From Erythrophleum ivorense (taxonomy: Eukaryota; Streptophyta; Magnoliopsida; Fabales; Fabaceae): DNA of 64,000 bases. Position numbers and translations under genes: made by a program. Of the stretch, positions 48,812-59,854 are shown one piece after another; positions within the stretch are counted from its first letter, which is position 1; the number at the start of each line of letters is the position of its first letter. The DNA is taken from the NCBI GenBank assembly GCA_026724425.1, contig JAIUCV010000004.1, forward strand, positions 3,730,001 to 3,794,000, given 5' to 3'. The notes below the pieces were generated by a model. The model had not been told where the DNA came from, did not search any database, and saw nothing but the letters and a program-made list of their open reading frames with translations.

Positions 48812-48920
48812 GAACCTTTTTTTTGTTGTGGTCTTCAACAGCAAAGCGAGCAAGATTATCGATCTCAAGGCTGTTTTGGCTTCCTTCAACATTACGAGCA
48901 CGACCGGGTACTCCCGCCAT
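48273..48920 (-). CDS. Phytocystatin (cysteine protease inhibitor), 102 aa
   Basis: Two exons on the minus strand, 48816-48920 and 48273-48476, join at AAAAAG|gttcg and ttgcag|AATGC. Phytocystatins inhibit papain-type proteases by inserting a tripartite wedge into the active-site cleft. All parts are present: the Gly-containing N-terminus (MAGVPG), the reactive loop QVVAG (50-54) and the PW pair (80-81, WVKPW). The plant-specific helix NLARFAVEDHN (22-32) is also present. There is no signal peptide, so a cytosolic protein is expected. I chose the ATG at 48918-48920 (MAG...). An in-frame ATG 19 codons upstream adds only a charged extension inside the probable leader. The intron opens with a long AAT repeat. 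Confidence 0.93.
48780..48811. repeat. (TAA)n microsatellite at the cystatin intron donor
   Basis: About ten TAA units start three bases inside the intron, right after the 5' splice site (GTTCG on the gene strand). It is likely to vary in length. Confidence 0.9.
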
Positions 48921-48990
48921 TTCTCTTCTCTCTCTGTCTCTCTTTCCCTTTGATTCAATTCTATATGCAGAGTCCATTCTGCGATCTCCT

Positions 48991-49000
48991 TGTTATATAG
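48991..49000 (-). promoter_or_regulatory. TATA box of the cystatin gene
   Basis: CTATATAACA on the gene strand, about 75 bp before the start codon, followed by a leader rich in GAGA. The position fits a start site near 48965. Confidence 0.6.
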
Positions 49001-51928
49001 CAGCACGGGAGTGGATATCGCTTCGTATTGGTCAGCGTTGGCGTCGTTGGATTGAATCGTGTGAGATAATCAATTTTTTGCCAGCGTGTCACCAAGCACA
49101 TGTCAAGCGTACGTTTGTTCTGGAAAGTCAATGTTGACTTTCGTTGGATATTGTGAGGGAGCACGCAACGTGTAATTTCCCCCACTTGATCTTTGTCTTA
49201 GGCCTTAAGCATTGGGGTGGCCCAGCGGCTTTGAAATCTCAAATCTAAGTGTTTAAAGCCTTATCTATGGATATGAAAAAATGTTTAAAATGAGGGTATA
49301 ATGCTATGATTGATTCCCGAATAATTTTGTTGGCACTTGCTTTATTATTGGGCATGAGGATAAGAAGTTAGACACTAAAAAACAGACTGGCAATTTTTGA
49401 AAAATAATAATGACAAGGTCAATATGGAGACCAAAGCAAAGTCGATTCCAAACTAATTAATTTTTTTTGGAGTAAATTAATAATTTATTTTTTGAAAGAT
49501 GACTTTTTTATTAATTAAATTCTTAAAAAATAAAAATTTTATTTAATTATTAAATATTTTTTAAAATTAAAATTGTTGTTCATTTAAACAAATTTTTTTA
49601 ATTAATTAATAGAAGTTTACCTGACGGTTAACTTATGACCTACCTTGTCTATGTGGCTTTTTTTTTTTAAATGTTATTGCTTAGATAAATTTCATAAAAT
49701 CAAATGATTGTCAAAATTGACACCGTTTTTGGAAACAATTTGTTTAAATGAGGTTGACGCTGGTTTGAAAGAAAATGTCATTTGAATAAATTTAGTTCTT
49801 TAGTTGAGAATCATTGGAAGCTATCAATGAGTGACAATTTGCCTAACAAAGGAAATATTTTGATTAAAAAAACTTTGAAAATAAAATTGAAAAATTTAGT
49901 TTTAGAATATTAAATTAAATAGAGAATGATATTTTAAGAACTAAATCATAAATGTACTTCAATTTTTCTAACAAAATTGTTTTCATTTCCCTTTTCTTCT
50001 TTTTATTTTAATTGAGTTAAAAAAAAAATTCAAAGTTTGTCTTTGTCCGCTACCATTCCAATATTGTCATCTTCGTTGTCTTTCTTATTGTTGCTACCAC
50101 TATGATGACAGAGGATTCAAATTTTTTCCTTGTGAAAAGATCACATAAATATCTCAAGTGAAAAAATTGTAATATTTTATTTTCATTAAAAACTACACTA
50201 GTAGGTGTCTATATAGTAAAATCAATACTCACGTTCCACTTGATTTCGGTTTCCCTTTCATTCTTCACCCTTTGGGATTTTTATTTTTAAACTCTGCTTT
50301 TTCTTTCCCGTATCTTGTTTAGCATCGATCTAGTTCGCATTAATGGCCTTTCTCCTTTTTTTTTTTCCTGAACTTGTCTACTAGTTTCCCATTTTGTTTC
50401 TTAGTAGCCAATCAACAAGGTGCTTGGAAAAATTGAATTTTTCATGTACTAAACATTTGAAAATCTATTATAAATCTCAGACTTCATATAATCAACATTG
50501 TTATTTAGGTCATATACAATATACAAATTTTAATATTTTCATATTAATTATATCTAAATATAGATATCCACAGACAAGAATTTCCTTTTTTAGCTTGCTA
50601 GACACAAAAAATAAACTCGGTGTCTTTCAAAAAGGGTAGGGACTTATGTTTACGAATCCATTAGTCATTAATTTATAAGCCAAGCCTTGGATGACATGCT
50701 TTTCCTCCCAATCACATACCATGTTTTTCCTCCTACTTTTCCAAATGTTTAAAAATTTATTTATTTATTAAAAATTTGAACTTGGCATAGATTAAAAAAT
50801 CAAAACACCTCTATATTATTTAGAACATACACAACACTTAAATCTTATAATTTTCATTATACATAGGTTTCCAAACACATGAAAAATAACATTTCTCATA
50901 TACCAAAAAGCACCTAGCCCAGCAATCTTAATCTGCTGTGAGAACCTGCTATGTTTAGTCGAGGTTATCTCCCTTATACCTTGTATATTTCAGTTCCAGT
51001 TTTAATAGCTAATGATATATAAATCTTTCATTTATTAGTCAAGATGAGACTTATGGGATATATATTTCCCAGACTAATGCTTCTATTTGCAACAAAAGAA
51101 AGTGAAGAGAATTAACATGGGCTGAATGATTAGCTCTTTTTTTTTTTTAAAATGAGATTTATAAGATCGTTTCCATTTCTTATCTTCTTTTCAGTTGATG
51201 TTTTATTTCCATTATCAGAAAAAATATAAGATCACTTGTATTTCTTACTTTATTTTTAGTTAATGTTTTATTTACATTGGGATAACAAATTTTTCAAAAA
51301 TGAGTGTGCTTTCTTTAGTTGTTTTATATTTTCATTTTTACTGAGAACAGTAAACATGTATGAAAATATATTTGGTTGAGTTTAACTGAAAACATTTCCT
51401 AAAACATATTTCTTGAAATTGCCTTAAAATAGGAATCGTCAAAAAGACATTTCCAGCAATTTCACCCGAAATGTAGTAATTCTTCTGTAATTATCTCTCC
51501 ATTTTTACCCAAAATGGGGAGAATAGTTTTTCTCTTTTTTCTTTTTCTTTTTTCATTTACGTGATTTGTATTTCATATTTTATTATCAGTTAGAAGTGAA
51601 CAAGACAAACAGGGTGTACACAGAGCAAGAAAGAATAACAATACAGAGGGGCCATAATTCAGTGCTTTAAAAAAAAAGCTAAAAAAATAGTTGATGCAGT
51701 AAAGACAGACAGGTTCCTAGCTTCACAAATACAAATTAGAAAAGGAACAAAAGCTAGGAATTTACAGTGATATGGTGGAAGAAGCAACAACTGAATTCAG
51801 TGATATATCCCGAAAGACATAATCAGATGGGGTCTCATTTGAGTTGAGGTTTTCTTTTTTTTTTTTTTTTTTGGCTATTTTGAGTTGAGGAATTTGACAG
51901 GGCTCAATAAAGTTCATGCAACAATACA
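49001..51928. other. AT-rich spacer, no gene
   Basis: No domain-bearing frames were seen. A poly-T run lies near 51850-51872. The first few hundred bases are presumably cystatin promoter. Confidence 0.55.
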
Positions 51929-51946
51929 CCATATAAAAATTAATCA
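51929..51946. repeat. Target-site duplication of the RTE LINE, 3' side
   Basis: ccatataaaaattaatca is identical to 55147-55164. Together they bracket the element. Confidence 0.9.
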
Positions 51947-54900
51947 ACAACAACAACAACAACAACAACAAAGCCTTTTCCCACTAAGTGGGGTCGGCTA
52001 CATGGATCAATCGACGCCATAAACATCTATCATAAATCATATTTTTAGATAGACCATTTAAATCTAAATCTCTCTTAATAATTTCTCCTATAGTTTTTCT
52101 TGGTCTTCCTCTACCTCTAGTTATTGGACTATTCTCCATCTCATCTACTCTCCTAACTGGGGCTTCTATAGGTCTCCTCCTCACATGACCAAACCATCTA
52201 AGTCTCGATTCTACCATCTTTTCCACAATAGGAGCGACTTCCACCTTCTCTCTAATGCATTCATTTCTAATTCTATCTCTTCTAGTGTGTCCACTCATCC
52301 AACGCAACATTCTCATCTCTGCAACATTTAACTTATTTTCTTGTTGACTTTTTATTGCCCAACACTCAGTTCCATACAACATTGCAGGTCTTATAACTGT
52401 GCGGTAGAATTTACCCTTAAGTTTGAGTGGTACTCTTCTATCACAAATAACACCCGAGGCACTCCTCCATTTCATCCACCCCGCTTGAATCCTATGCTTT
52501 ACATCTTCTTCTATTTCTCCGTTATGTTGTATGATAGATCCAAGATACTTAAATCGTGTGACTTGTGGTAGGATATGTTCTCCAATTTTTACTTCTACGC
52601 TAGAAATGGTGTGCCTCTTACTAAACTTACACTCCATATACTCCGTTTTACTTCTACTTAAACGAAATCCATAAGCTTCCAAAGCTAGTCTCCACCTCTC
52701 TAACTTCTCATTCATTTCCTCTCTCGATTCTCCAACTAGAACAATATCATCTGCAAAAAGCATGCACTGTGGCACCGGCTCTTGGATATGTTCAGTAAGC
52801 ACATCCAAAACTAAAGTAAAAAGATAAGGGCTCAGAGTTGACCCTTGATGTAAACCAACAGTTATCGGAAAATCTTCCGTAAGTCCACCTTTTGTTATTA
52901 CGCTAGTTGTAACCTTATCATACATGTCTTGGATTGCTCGAATATAAGCTATACGAACTCCTTTTTTCTCCAAAGCCTTCCATAGAACCTCTCTTGGCAC
53001 TCTATCATATGCTTTTTCTAAATCGATAAATACCATGTGTAAATCTCTTTGATTCTCTCGATATCTCTCCATTAATCTTCGCAACAAGTATATTGCTTCC
53101 ATAGTTGACCTTCCTGGCATAAAACCAAATTGATTCTCCATCACTTGAGTCTCTTTCCTTAACCTTCTCTCAATTACTCTTTCCCATAATTTCATAGTGT
53201 GGCTCATGAGTTTAATTCCTCTATAATTTGCACAATTTTGAATGTCCCCTTTACTCTTATAAATAGGGATTAAAGTACTTTTCCTCCACTCGTCTGGCAT
53301 TCTTTTAGATCTCATAATTTCATTAAATAACTTTGTGAGCCAACTTATGCCTTTCCCTCCTAAACTCTTCCATACCTCAATGGGTATATTATCCGGTCCA
53401 ACTGCTCTGCCATTCTCCATTCGTTGTAATGCTTCTTTTACCTCTACCTCACGAATCCTACGATAAAAAGTATAATTTTGATCCTCTTCTCTAATATCTA
53501 GTCTATCCAATTGCAATAAAATCTCATGTCCTTCATTAAAAAGCCTATGAAAATAATCCTTCCACCGTTCTCTGATATCTTGTTCCGTTACTAACACTTT
53601 CCCTTCTTCATCCTTGATGCATTTCACTTGGTCCACATCTCTTATTTTTCTTTCCCTACTTTTAGCTAGCTTATAAATACTTCTTTCTCCAACTTTAGTA
53701 CCTAAAGATTGGTATAATCCATCAAATGCCCTTGCTTTCGCTTCACTCACTGCCTTCTTAGTGTCTTTTCTTGCTACTTTATATTTTTCCCAATTTTCAT
53801 TACTCTTACATAATGACCACACTTTGTAACACTCTCTTTTAACTTTAATCTTATTTTGTACACTCGCATCCCACCACCAAGATTCTTTATCCCTAGGTCC
53901 AAAACCCTTTGATTCACCTAATATTTCCCTTGCTATCTGCCTAATTTCTTTAGCCATTCCATTCCACATATCATTAGCACTTCCTTGTATTTCCCAAGAT
54001 CCTTCCTCCACAATCCGTCTCTGCAAATTCCTTTCTTTATCCCCCTTTAGTTGCCACCACTTAGTTCTTAACACCCTATCTTCGCCTTTGTTTTTTACTC
54101 TCCTCTTAACTCTTACATCCATAACCAAAACTCTATGCTGAGTAGTTAAACTCTCTCCAGGGATAACTTTGCAATCTATACAAAGTTTTCTATCTGATTT
54201 CTTTATAAGAAAGAAATCAATTTGAGAACATACCCTTCCACTTTTATACGTGATAAGGTGTTCCTCACGCTTTCTAAAACAAGTGTTAGCTAATATAAGA
54301 TCGAACGCTAATGAGAAATCTAGAATAGTTTTACCCTCTGCATTTGCTTCCCCTATGCCATATCCTCCATGAACACCCTCGTACCCTGAAGATACCCTTC
54401 CCACATGACCATTTAAATCTCCTCCTAAAAGAATCTTTTCTCCGAGTGGTATTTCTTGAACTAAACATTCTAAATCCTCCCAAAACTTTACCTTGTGATA
54501 TTCTTCTAGCCCTACTTGTGGTGCATAAGCACTAATAACATTAAAGATTTCCTTTTCTACTACAAACTTTAATGCAATGATTCTATCTCCCAACCTTTTT
54601 ACATCCACTATCGCATTTTTCCAAAACTTATCTACAATTATACCTACTCCATTTCTAAATTTAGCCTTACCAGTATACCAAAGTTTAAAACCTGAAGTGT
54701 CTAATTCTTTCGCTTTTTCTCCTACCCATTTAGTTTCTTGTAAACACATAAAATTAATCCTCCTCCTAATCATAGTATCTACTATTTCCATAGACTTGCC
54801 CGTAAGTGTACCTATATTCCAAGTGCCAAAACGAATCCTACTCTCATGAACTAGCTTCTTTAGCCACATTCGTTCACGAAAATGTGGGAACCTTTGCTTA

Positions 54901-55146
54901 TTTTTCACTACATCCAGGCGTCGATGCAGCGGCTCTTGCTCACTTCTCACTGTACCCGAGCTATACAGCGCGTTACTTACAGGCAACGACCTAGTTTTAC
55001 GTTTAATATATCGATTGTCCATGTCATAAAGATTCGACAAAGTTTTACGTTGGCTGTCGACTGCCTAACACAACCCTCCTCTTTTTCCCGGGCTTGGGAC
55101 CGGCTATGAAAAATAATTTGCATGAAAGTTCATCATAGGCAGAGTT
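51947..55146 (-). mobile_element. Full-length RTE-type LINE retrotransposon
   Basis: About 3.2 kb between perfect 18-bp target-site duplications. On the minus strand it begins with a short leader containing catagccggtcccaagcccg, then carries one open reading frame. A very short 3' region (cgaccccacttagtggga) and a (TTG)n tail follow. Small size, a single endonuclease-RT protein and a microsatellite tail are RTE features. It is in the same orientation as the dioxygenase gene and ends about 220 bp beyond that gene's stop. The perfect duplication and undamaged frame point to a recent insertion. Confidence 0.93.
51984..55040 (-). CDS. RTE LINE endonuclease-reverse transcriptase, 1018 aa
   Basis: An unbroken frame from MSNLYDMDNR to a stop just before the TTG tail. 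The apurinic-type endonuclease domain (about 66-295) has FGTWNIGTL (71-79), QETKW (101-105), GGDLNGHVG (206-214) and SQIDFF. It nicks the target DNA. The reverse transcriptase (about 570-840) has NYRGIKL, QFGFMPGRST, IDLEKAYDRVP, HQGSTLSPYLF and the catalytic FADD (762-765). It primes on the nicked end. The C-terminal part (WRSASGVI..., LYGTECW..., MLRWMSGHTRRDRIRN) is typical of plant RTE proteins. All visible catalytic motifs are intact, so the element may still be able to move, though expression is unknown. Confidence 0.93.
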   Translation of the reverse strand: MSNLYDMDNRYIKRKTRSLPVSNALYSSGTVRSEQEPLHRRLDVVKNKQRFPHFRERMWLKKLVHESRIRFGTWNIGTLTGKSMEIVDTMIRRRINFMCLQETKWVGEKAKELDTSGFKLWYTGKAKFRNGVGIIVDKFWKNAIVDVKRLGDRIIALKFVVEKEIFNVISAYAPQVGLEEYHKVKFWEDLECLVQEIPLGEKILLGGDLNGHVGRVSSGYEGVHGGYGIGEANAEGKTILDFSLAFDLILANTCFRKREEHLITYKSGRVCSQIDFFLIKKSDRKLCIDCKVIPGESLTTQHRVLVMDVRVKRRVKNKGEDRVLRTKWWQLKGDKERNLQRRIVEEGSWEIQGSANDMWNGMAKEIRQIAREILGESKGFGPRDKESWWWDASVQNKIKVKRECYKVWSLCKSNENWEKYKVARKDTKKAVSEAKARAFDGLYQSLGTKVGERSIYKLAKSRERKIRDVDQVKCIKDEEGKVLVTEQDIRERWKDYFHRLFNEGHEILLQLDRLDIREEDQNYTFYRRIREVEVKEALQRMENGRAVGPDNIPIEVWKSLGGKGISWLTKLFNEIMRSKRMPDEWRKSTLIPIYKSKGDIQNCANYRGIKLMSHTMKLWERVIERRLRKETQVMENQFGFMPGRSTMEAIYLLRRLMERYRENQRDLHMVFIDLEKAYDRVPREVLWKALEKKGVRIAYIRAIQDMYDKVTTSVITKGGLTEDFPITVGLHQGSTLSPYLFTLVLDVLTEHIQEPVPQCMLFADDIVLVGESREEMNEKLERWRLALEAYGFRLSRSKTEYMECKFSKRHTISSVEVKIGEHILPQVTRFKYLGSIIQHNGEIEEDVKHRIQAGWMKWRSASGVICDRRVPLKLKGKFYRTVIRPAMLYGTECWAIKSQQENKLNVAEMRMLRWMSGHTRRDRIRNECIREKVEVAPIVEKMVESRLRWFGHVRRRPIEAPVRRVDEMENSPITRGRGRPRKTIGEIIKRDLDLNGLSKNMIYDRCLWRRLIHVADPT

Positions 55147-55164
55147 CCATATAAAAATTAATCA
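55147..55164. repeat. Target-site duplication of the RTE LINE, 5' side
   Basis: ccatataaaaattaatca, identical to 51929-51946. Confidence 0.9.
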
Positions 55165-55364
55165 TCATATGAAAATCAATACATATGAAACTAGTTTTTT
55201 TGTAACCAAGTACAAGTAATTGCATTTGCTTCTTCAATGCATCAGGCAACAGTGCAGTTCTAGTAAAAGAAACTTGACAAAATGCTTGCAGGTATGTTTA
55301 ATAAAAAGCAGCTTGATCGAAATCGGAAGTACCTTTTCAGGATGATGCCAACCATGCATATAGA

Positions 55365-57320
55365 TTATATCTTGGCAAACTCAATAGTTTTCTTCCCATC
55401 ATGAGGCTTGCTGAAGAAATACTTGAAGTAGTCTGAGTACACAACTTGCTTATACTTTGGCTCTTCTCCATGTTCCAGACTTTCCGGTAAAGGACCAATA
55501 ATGGCATCAGGTGCTGGGTTCACAAAAATTGGGATTGAGATCCTGGTTTTGCTTCTGTTTGCAACTACTCGATGCTCAATGCTTTTGTACCTGTCATTGC
55601 TCATTATTTGAAGCACATCCCCAATATTGATTACCAATGCCCCATCAACAGGAGGTACAAATATCCAATTATCATCATCAGTGGCTCTTACATAAAGCCC
55701 ACCAATCTCATCCTGCAGTAGAACAGTGATTGATGATATATCAGAATGACGACCTACACCAGCTACAACTTCAGCATCAGGGCAAGGGGGATAGTAGTTG
55801 AAGCCAAGTATCATTGCACCCATTAATGCATGTTCTCTTGCTTTGTCCATCTCCTTCACGTTGAGTCTTTTGAGAAGCACGTCTAACAACCTTCTAATTA
55901 AAACTTCAGAATGCTTCACATATTCCAGGGATTGTTCTCTACAAAAACGATAATCAATGAAGGCAGATTTAGACATCAATTATCACTTCTTGGTAAGCAG
56001 ATCTATGCAATTATATCATTATCCACTAGCCCTTGAGCCATGTGTAAACATAGCAAGCTATATTTGGAATGCTTATGGGATGCACGACCTTCAAAATGGA
56101 AAATCATTTAATGCACTCAATGTTTCTGCCTATGAAGTACAGACACTTCAAAAAATAAGAGTTTGTATCCATGACTGACTCATATTAGACACAACATGAC
56201 ACTTTCATATTTTGTCACATCATAGTGTCTATATTATTGTCACTATAGATGCTTCCTAAGTTTCTACCCTCCTTCGCACAAGAACTGTGAGTCCATATAT
56301 GAATTCATGTGTAAGACTTACTTTTAGTGAGATGAATAACGTGTTTATTTTGGTGTACCAAATAATTTTCATCAACAAGTGCTTCAACTAATTTTTACTC
56401 ACAGTAGGCTTGGTCCAGGAAGACTATGATGCATCAAATGATTCCTTTTGATTAAACTAAATATTAAATCTTCATTATTTACTTAATTCTTTGTTGTAGC
56501 CAAAAAAATTACCTAGCACAAAAACAAAATATAAAAAAAAGTTCCTCTATGGCCATCTTGCATTCCTAGAAAAATCACTCCGTTTTTAAGCATTAGGTCA
56601 ATCTGATATCAAGCACAAAACTGAAAATTCTTGATTAAATTATTTGAGCATTAGTTGGATTCAAAATACCTCGCGAAATCAAGCTATGCACAGAACAAAT
56701 CAGAGAGTAGGAAGCATAAATACCGCCATGGACGCATCATTGTATTCATACGTAATTTAAAGTGTTGCATTATATTTAACACAAATGTCCAACATGTATC
56801 TGATACTTCAAAGATCAGAGATTATAAGAACTGGCTCTTACTTGCATATAGTAGGCCAGTATGCATCAGTTTGCTCTTCCGAAGCATAAACAAGCTGCAG
56901 GTAGTCTTTCCATTCCAAGACTGACTCTGCGTGAGGGCTAAAACTGGTGGCCAATCGCACAATTTCACTGGGAGAGTTCTCTTTGAGGTGCTTTTTCTCC
57001 TCCGCTGGCAATTCAAAGAATCTATGAACTGAAGCCTTCAGGTCCTCAATAACCTTCATGGGTATTCCATGATTAACGATTTGGAAGAACCCCCACTTGA
57101 TTGCAGCATTGGAAATTGATTCCGCGACATCTGGATCATCCCAGTTCGTGAAATCGATTATGGGTATTGATTCCTGTGAGATCACTTTGCGATTGTCGAA
57201 TCTTTCTTCGAGGGGTTGGACATATTGGTTTGGAACAGTTTGTATGCCCAAATCAGCGAGGCCCTTTACTCCCTGGCCTTGGTTCACAACGAATTCGATT
57301 AGATTGGAGGGGATGGACAT
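55365..57320 (-). CDS. 2-oxoglutarate/Fe(II) dioxygenase, feruloyl-CoA 6'-hydroxylase-like, 350 aa
   Basis: Two exons on the minus strand, 56842-57320 and 55365-55938, join as TGCAA|gtaaga ... tttgtag|A, restoring a Lys codon. The DIOX_N domain (about 50-160) has IPIIDFTNWDD and WGFFQIVNHGIP. The catalytic jelly-roll domain (about 200-300) has the iron ligands H224 and D226 (GRHSD) and H282 (SIEHRV), with R292 and S294 (RIS) for 2-oxoglutarate. The N-terminus (VVNQGQGVKGLADLGI...P.QYVQPLEER), SFSPHAESVLEWKDYL and the C-terminal YFSKPHDGKKTIEFAKI are the pattern of feruloyl-CoA 6'-hydroxylases. These make 6-hydroxyferuloyl-CoA, the precursor of scopoletin, in the cytosol. A related activity cannot be excluded. 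Length is normal and nothing is broken. Confidence 0.9.
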
Positions 57321-58195
57321 GGTTAGAAATATTGGTTTGGGATTTGGAAAAAGAATAAGTAGCTAATTTAAGAACAGCAGCAAAAATAAAGATGATCTGG
57401 TAGAACCACTGACGGATCACTTCCAGAGGTTTTTACAATAACATGGTGGTAGTAGAAGGAAACCCCTCAGTGGATTGTAGTCTGTCCGTCAAAGTCCGAA
57501 ACTTCCCAATGGCATTGATCTCTCTCTCATTGTCACAAAAGAATGATTTAAATTTGGAACAAAATTGAGTAGAAAAATATAGATTTTGAGAAATATTATT
57601 AGTTTTTGCATTTTTTTTGAGTTATTAATTGAAGAAAATACTGTAGTTAGTCATTAAGAAAAAAAATATTAAACAAAAGTTGCCACCTAAGACTAGCTTA
57701 GAAGATTGAGTAGTTCTTTAATTATTTTTTGTTTTAATCAAATTTTATAACTTGTTAAAATATTCTAATATTTTTTTAAATAAAAGAATTGAGCTTTTCG
57801 CTATTAGATTTACTTCAAAATTATCATTTAAATATTTTATTAATAAATAAAGTTAATGATCACAATACTCGAGCGTTCTTAAAAAGCCAATTACTCAAAT
57901 TATTTTTCTCATCCTCTCTCACTTTCTCTTATCCTCTGCCCCACATAAGACTTGAGAAGCAGCCTCAACAATTAGGTTAGTGATATCTTTCTGAAGAGCT
58001 ATACTACACCAAAATTTGTGGAGAAACCATGCATCCATTTCCCGTTATCATCTCTAATAACTCCAACTGATTTCGATGTCAACATATAAAACTAGCCTTG
58101 TGGGTTTTGTGTGTGCAAAAAGCTAAGACAGTTCTTGTGTTAGATTGCAAATTTTCAAACACATGCTGATTTCTACAAGTTCAGGTAGCCCTGCG
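57321..58195. other. Promoter side of the dioxygenase and AT-rich spacer
   Basis: The first 200 bp or so should be leader and promoter of the minus-strand dioxygenase. I could not fix a TATA box. The rest is AT-rich without a gene. Confidence 0.45.
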
Positions 58196-58310
58196 AATGA
58201 TGCCTTCCTAGAAGCTTTTGATGACTTGGTAGTCTCTCAGAATGTGGCTCACAGTTTTCTGGTTCAAGGTCACAAAGAGGGCATGTGGAAATGGAGGCCA
58301 AGTTAATTTT
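58196..58310 (-). pseudogene. Remnant of a LINE zf-RVT zinc-binding segment
   Basis: On the minus strand one frame reads STCPLCDLEPENC...PHSERLPS, close to the CPLC-x-hydrophobic-x-PE-T...H pattern of the zf-RVT segment that follows plant L1-type reverse transcriptases. The frame shifts and stops soon after. No reverse transcriptase is adjacent. Confidence 0.4.
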
Positions 58311-58615
58311 CCTTCTGGTGCAGGGTCAGCCTTAGGCTGTCACATTCACGTTCACGTACACATAAAGAGTCAAGAGGCAAAGGGGAAGAAAGATTTTTAT
58401 TCTTAGCAGGCTAAACAATATTCATCTCCCTAGTCGTAAAGCAGAGGTGAGTTAGTGGGAAGTTTGATTTGTTGGCAGAAACAGGTGAGTGGCGTTGATT
58501 CTTTGAAGCCTTGCTGAACTTCGTCCAATAATTCATGTATCCAACAACTAATGCATTATTTGGTATGCTAGAAAAGGGGGGAAAAATCAAAGGAACAATC
58601 TAAGAAAAATGAAAG

Positions 58616-58985
58616 AAAATGAAAGTGATTGAGTTATCACTCTTTCTTTGGTATGATAAAAGAGAAATGAAGAAATGTTTCCTTTCTCTTATTCCATTTT
58701 ATGAAACATATATATATATAAATCAAATATCAAATTATTTTATTATTATTTATTCAATTAAATATATTTATGTTGAACATATTATATTAAAAAAAATGAG
58801 AGAGAAAGTGATCGAGCTATCACTCTTTGTTTGTTATGATAAAAGAGAAATGAAAAGATTTTTTTTCCTCTTATTTGATTTTATAAATGAAAAGAAAGAA
58901 AATATGCATAAATAAAATGTTAAGTTATTTTATTATCATCTACTCAATTAAACATATTTATTATGAATATATTATATATATCTTA
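58616..58985. repeat. Two tandem ~185-bp AT-rich units
   Basis: gtgat(t/c)gag(t/c)tatcactct followed by gataaaagagaaatga occurs at 58624 and 58808. caattaaa(t/c)atatttat recurs at about 58753 and 58945. The unit wording (tttggta...aaagagaaatga) resembles the edges of MITE-like elements. The source is unknown. Confidence 0.65.
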
Positions 58986-59845
58986 ATTTTTAAAATGTTT
59001 ATTTTTTATTTATAATTAAATTATAAGAATTATTATCTAATTTTATTTTTTAATTTTTTGTTGTATTGGCAACGTAATTATATTAAAAGGGGAGGGATTA
59101 TTGCAAACAAGATAAGAATTCAATGGTGTCTTAGGTGGTGTGGGACCCACAGAAATTATCCGCCAATTTCTTCTCTCCTTCCCTTCCCTTCGCTTCGCTG
59201 TACCAGTTGGACTGATTTTATGAGTATGAAACCATGGGTTTTCTTTTCCTCAGATTCGGATGGGGATTCTTCAGGGTGAGAATGTCCAGAAAATGCCTTT
59301 CACTTTGTTAGGAGGGGTGAAGCTTCCGAAAAAAGTCGTTTGAAAGACACTATGCACTTTGGGGATTTTTATTAGGATCCTTAGTCGTCTTTTCTCTTTT
59401 TTTTTTTTTTTAACATTTTAATAAGTAAAAAGAAAATATATAATATTTATTATATCTATATAATTATTATTTAATAATATTTATTTTATTTTATAAAATT
59501 TTTAAAATAAAAATAAAAATTTAATTTTTATTCTCAAAATTATATTTTTAATTTTTATTATAAATCTTATTTTTTTGTAGACTAAATAAGTAAAAAATAT
59601 AAATTTATTCCTTTTTTCTTTTTCTTTCCTCAATTATCTATCTTACCAAATACGCCATAAAAGGGTAAATTGTGGTTTTCCACTTACACACAAAGTTAGC
59701 AAAACTCTCCTCTCTGTTGTGAATTTCAAAATTCGGTGGTAAGAGAGACATCTATATGTAACATTGAAAATCAAAATCAGTGTCTATGTGAGCTTCCTTT
59801 GAGTGTGGGTTGTGAATATATGTTTTGGATTCAAATTCAAACACG
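58986..59845. other. Spacer before the MULE
   Basis: A less AT-rich patch (about 59100-59345) has CT-rich, leader-like sequence, and the frame at 59058-59279 has no domain. A short 5' exon of an unseen gene is possible but unsupported. Confidence 0.4.
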
Positions 59846-59854
59846 AATATCGAG

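Noticed and set aside
48698..49185. Multiple overlapping frames around the cystatin first exon
   Set aside because: Only the minus-strand frame that splices to the QVVAG exon is coding. The others contain the AAT repeat read as Asn, Ile or Tyr runs.
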